This document shows, piece by piece, positions 62,116-64,000 of a DNA stretch of 64,000 nucleotides (position 1 is the first letter of the stretch; the number at the start of each line of letters is the position of its first letter). Both the position numbers and the translations under genes were made by a program. The stretch covers positions 47,202 through 111,201 of the forward strand of contig CAVPEV010000032.1 in assembly GCA_963703555.1 (NCBI GenBank), written 5' to 3'. The stretch is from CAVPEV01 sp963703555. GTDB lineage: Bacteria > Actinomycetota > Actinomycetes > Actinomycetales > Cellulomonadaceae. Under the pieces are notes generated by a model. It saw nothing but the letters and a program-made list of their open reading frames with translations, did not search any database and was not told where the DNA came from.

Positions 62116-62559
62116 CTACTGCGCAACCTGGATGATCTGGTAGGGCTGGGGCTGCTGCGCGGCGTGCGGGTGCTCCGGGCCCGCGTACACCTTGAGCTTG
62201 CCCAGCTGCTCGCGTGCGATGGAGTTCTTGGGGAGCATGCCGCGGACGGCCTTCTCCACGGCGCGCTCCGGGTGGGTCTCCAGCAGCTCGGCGTACCGCA
62301 CGGACCGCAGACCACCCGGGTAGCCGGAGTGGCGGTACGCGAGCTTGGTCTCCCGCTTGGTGCCGGTGAGCGCGACCTTGGCCGCGTTGACCACGATGAC
62401 GAAGTCGCCGGTGTCGACGTGCGGGGCGTAGATGGCCTTGTGCTTGCCACGCAGCAGCGTGGCGACCTGGGTGGCCAGCCGGCCGAGGACGACATCGGTC
62501 GCGTCGATGACGTACCAGGTCCGCTGGAACTCGCCAGCCTTGGGGGTGTACGTGCGCAC
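62116..62559 (-). CDS. rplM: 50S ribosomal protein L13
   Basis: A 147-residue L13. It starts RTYTPKAGEFQRTWYVIDAT and has VVLGRLATQVATLLRGKHK, DTGDFVIVVNAAKVALTG, KLAYRHSGYPGGL and GMLPKNSIAREQLGKLKVY; the end PYQIIQVAQ is normal. It is first in rplM-rpsI-glmM. The 266 bp upstream (62560-62825), between rplM and the divergent DUF5709 gene, should hold both promoters but no clear hexamers or leader structure were recognised. Confidence 0.98.
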   Translation of the reverse strand: MRTYTPKAGEFQRTWYVIDATDVVLGRLATQVATLLRGKHKAIYAPHVDTGDFVIVVNAAKVALTGTKRETKLAYRHSGYPGGLRSVRYAELLETHPERAVEKAVRGMLPKNSIAREQLGKLKVYAGPEHPHAAQQPQPYQIIQVAQ

Positions 62560-62825
62560 GGTCGGGAGCCTTCGTGTCGTGGTGCAGAGGTGGTCGGCGG
62601 GACCGGGGTCCTGATCGCCGATACGGTCGGTCGCACGTCCTCAAGGGCCCGGTGAGTGGGAGGCACCGGTCCGTTCGCGATCGCCGCCCGTGACGGGCGC
62701 GACCGCGGCTGGCGGACGCACAACGACTGCCCAGAGTAGCCGGGCCGGGCGGGGCCGGTCAAAACAACCCGACGCGGTGCCGATCCGGGGTAGCGGTCCG
62801 CCAGTGCTCGTGCGACGGTGAGGAC

Positions 62826-63371
62826 GTGACCGAGGAGACGCCTGCCACGAGCCCTGATCCGGAGCTGGAGTCCGAGGGGGACACCGATCAGCTGTCCCTC
62901 GAGGACACCCTGGAGGACCGCGGGATCGAGGACCAGCTCGACGAGGGCTATGTGCCCCCGGACCGCCCACGCACCCACCGCACGGGGGAGACCGCGTGGG
63001 AGGAGCGGCACGGCGAGACCCTCGACGAGCGCCTGGCCGAGGAGGAGCCGGAGATCTGGCAGGCCCGGCTCGCCGCCCGCCCGGGCCGCGAGCCGGATCG
63101 CACCGGGCGGCTGCTCGAGGACGACGAGGCGGTGGAGGCCGGCGGCACGGACATGTTCGCCGAGGACGTCGGCGTCGACGGCGGCGCCGCGAGCGCCGAG
63201 GAGGCCGCGGTCCACTTCGTCGACGACGAGGGCGTGGGCGACGACACGGACGTCGACGAGGGCGCCGAGGACGACGACGAGGGTCGGGGCCGGGACGACA
63301 GCCTCAAGGACGAGGACGCCGGAGACGAGAACGACGAGGACGAGGACGAGGAGCACGGCCCGAGGTCGTGA
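62826..63371 (+). CDS. DUF5709 acidic protein
   Basis: A 181-residue very acidic protein with features of the actinobacterial DUF5709 family: QLSLEDTLEDRGIEDQLDEGY (split here across 22-42), SLEDTL and DEGYVPPDRP, then GETLDERLAEEEPEIW, and a C-terminal part made mainly of Asp and Glu (about 130-181). No transmembrane segment or catalytic motif. Function unknown. It starts at a GTG; a few alternative starts downstream would remove only a short leader. Confidence 0.78.
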   Translation: MTEETPATSPDPELESEGDTDQLSLEDTLEDRGIEDQLDEGYVPPDRPRTHRTGETAWEERHGETLDERLAEEEPEIWQARLAARPGREPDRTGRLLEDDEAVEAGGTDMFAEDVGVDGGAASAEEAAVHFVDDEGVGDDTDVDEGAEDDDEGRGRDDSLKDEDAGDENDEDEDEEHGPRS

Positions 63372-63415
63372 CGCCGCATCCGGGCGACGTCCGGGCGTGC
63401 GCCGGTCACGCTGGT

Positions 63416-63439
63416 CCGGCGGCCGACGTCGGCCGCCGG
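63416..63439. terminator. 24-bp perfect palindrome between convergent genes
   Basis: Perfect 12-bp arms (ccggcggccgac / gtcggccgccgg) with no spacer lie between the stops of the DUF5709 gene (63371) and truA (63448). The place and the high stability suggest a bidirectional terminator; no U-tract is present. Confidence 0.6.
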
Positions 63440-63447
63440 TGTCGTGC

Positions 63448-64000
63448 TCATCGGTCCTCCTGGCTCGCACAGGGGTCGACGTCGTCAGCCTCCCGCCGCG
63501 CCCTGGTCCGGACGGCCCGTGCCGCCAGTTCCGCGTCCGCCGGATATGCGACCGCCTCCAGGACCAGGCCGTGCGGGGGTGCCACCGGCGCAGCAGGGTC
63601 TCGGACCCGCGCCGCGAGCAGCTCCGCCGGCCATGCCGGGTCCCGCCGGTGCTCGCCGACCGCCAGGCAGGCCCCCACCAGCGCCCGCACCATGGAGTGG
63701 CAGAACGCGTCGGCACGCACCCTGGCGACGACCAGCCCGGCGTCCCCGCCGACCGCCGCACGGGACCAGCCGAGCTCCTCGAGGGTGCGGATCGTCGTCG
63801 CGCCGGGCCGTGGACGGCAGAACGCAGCGAAGTCGTGCCGACCGCGCAGCTCCTGGCACGCCGCGTCCATCGCCACCACGTCCAGGGGCCGGGAGTGCCG
63901 CACCACGTGGGAGCGGCGCAGCGGGTCGACGGTCGCGGGGTCGTCGGTCAACCGGTAGGTGTAGCTGCGGGACAGGGCGGAGAACCGGAAGCAATGCGTG
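63448..64000 (-). CDS. truA: tRNA pseudouridine(38-40) synthase, N-terminus outside window
   Basis: C-terminal 183 codons of TruA, running off the right edge. FSALSRSYTYR, DPLRRSHVVRHSRPLDVVAM, RGRHDFAAFCRPRPGATTIRTLEEL and the DAFCHSMVRALVGACLAVGEHRR motif are characteristic. The catalytic Asp motif RTDAGVHA would lie beyond 64000. The end (ADDVDPCASQEDR) is a little longer than usual. Its position near rplM matches the conserved order. Confidence 0.93.
   Translation of the reverse strand, partial: THCFRFSALSRSYTYRLTDDPATVDPLRRSHVVRHSRPLDVVAMDAACQELRGRHDFAAFCRPRPGATTIRTLEELGWSRAAVGGDAGLVVARVRADAFCHSMVRALVGACLAVGEHRRDPAWPAELLAARVRDPAAPVAPPHGLVLEAVAYPADAELAARAVRTRARREADDVDPCASQEDR

Noticed and set aside
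60168..63761. Minus-strand frame extending glmM upstream across rpsI, rplM and the DUF5709 gene
   Set aside because: GlmM has its diagnostic N-terminus at 61514 and S9/L13 are recognised in other frames; the extension is a shadow.

Overview
The window is a high-GC actinobacterial chromosome segment. Evidence includes a WhiB3-type regulator, a GuaB3-type IMP dehydrogenase paralogue, an F420-type luciferase-like oxidoreductase, DUF222/HNH and WXG100 genes, an XPB helicase with its helicase-associated partner, many GTG starts and many 4-bp ATGA/GTGA gene overlaps. The gene order rplM-rpsI-glmM ... glmS-acpS ... alr-tsaE-tsaB-rimI-tsaD-groES-whiB ... guaB-guaB3 ... guaA is the conserved actinobacterial block also known from mycobacteria and streptomycetes. 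A genus cannot be named from sequence alone; a Micrococcales-like actinomycete is a reasonable guess.

Layout. 1-5342: five-gene operon for acyl-CoA metabolism (two family III CoA-transferase subunits, a thiolase-like protein without the catalytic cysteine, its DUF35 OB-fold partner, a metallo-hydrolase). 5633-8537: DksA-type zinc-finger protein, manA, EAL-HDOD protein. 8730-12788: helicase-associated protein and XPB helicase. 12821-15749: TPM-domain protein and PspA. 15790-19962: glutamine amidotransferase, an OmpR-type two-component pair behind a perfect inverted repeat, and an HD-domain protein. 20135-23413: SOS-box DUF222/HNH gene, orphan WXG100 protein, small membrane proteins. 23612-26756: guaA, DUF3817, surf1. 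27139-32982: phosphoketolase, phosphotransacetylase and acetate kinase, a complete xylulose-5-P/fructose-6-P to acetate route. 33008-37529: opposing fructose PTS operon (fruR, fruK, collapsed fruA, ptsH, ptsI).

37682-45384: guaB3, exonuclease, an XRE-HTH/MurA fusion behind its own palindrome, guaB, an atypical BldM-like response regulator, a MerR protein with a degenerate B12-type domain, whiB. 45548-53944: groES with two CIRCE elements, a methyltransferase, the tRNA t6A genes (tsaD, tsaB, tsaE) with rimI, a sulfurtransferase, alr and nnrD. 54065-64000: LLM oxidoreductase, acpS, glmS, coaA, a lipoprotein, dedA, glmM, rpsI, rplM, a DUF5709 protein and the 5'-truncated truA.

The most interesting items are the HTH-MurA fusion with a 20-bp palindrome just before its start codon, the SOS-box DUF222 gene, the CoA-transferase/thiolase-like operon with missing catalytic residues, the collapsed fruA, and short tandem repeats recurring at gene borders. 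Single-base insertions break glmS (three), guaB3 (two) and fruA (one). Because GlmS is normally indispensable, sequence error is a serious possibility for these. No tRNA, rRNA, CRISPR array or insertion sequence was recognised.
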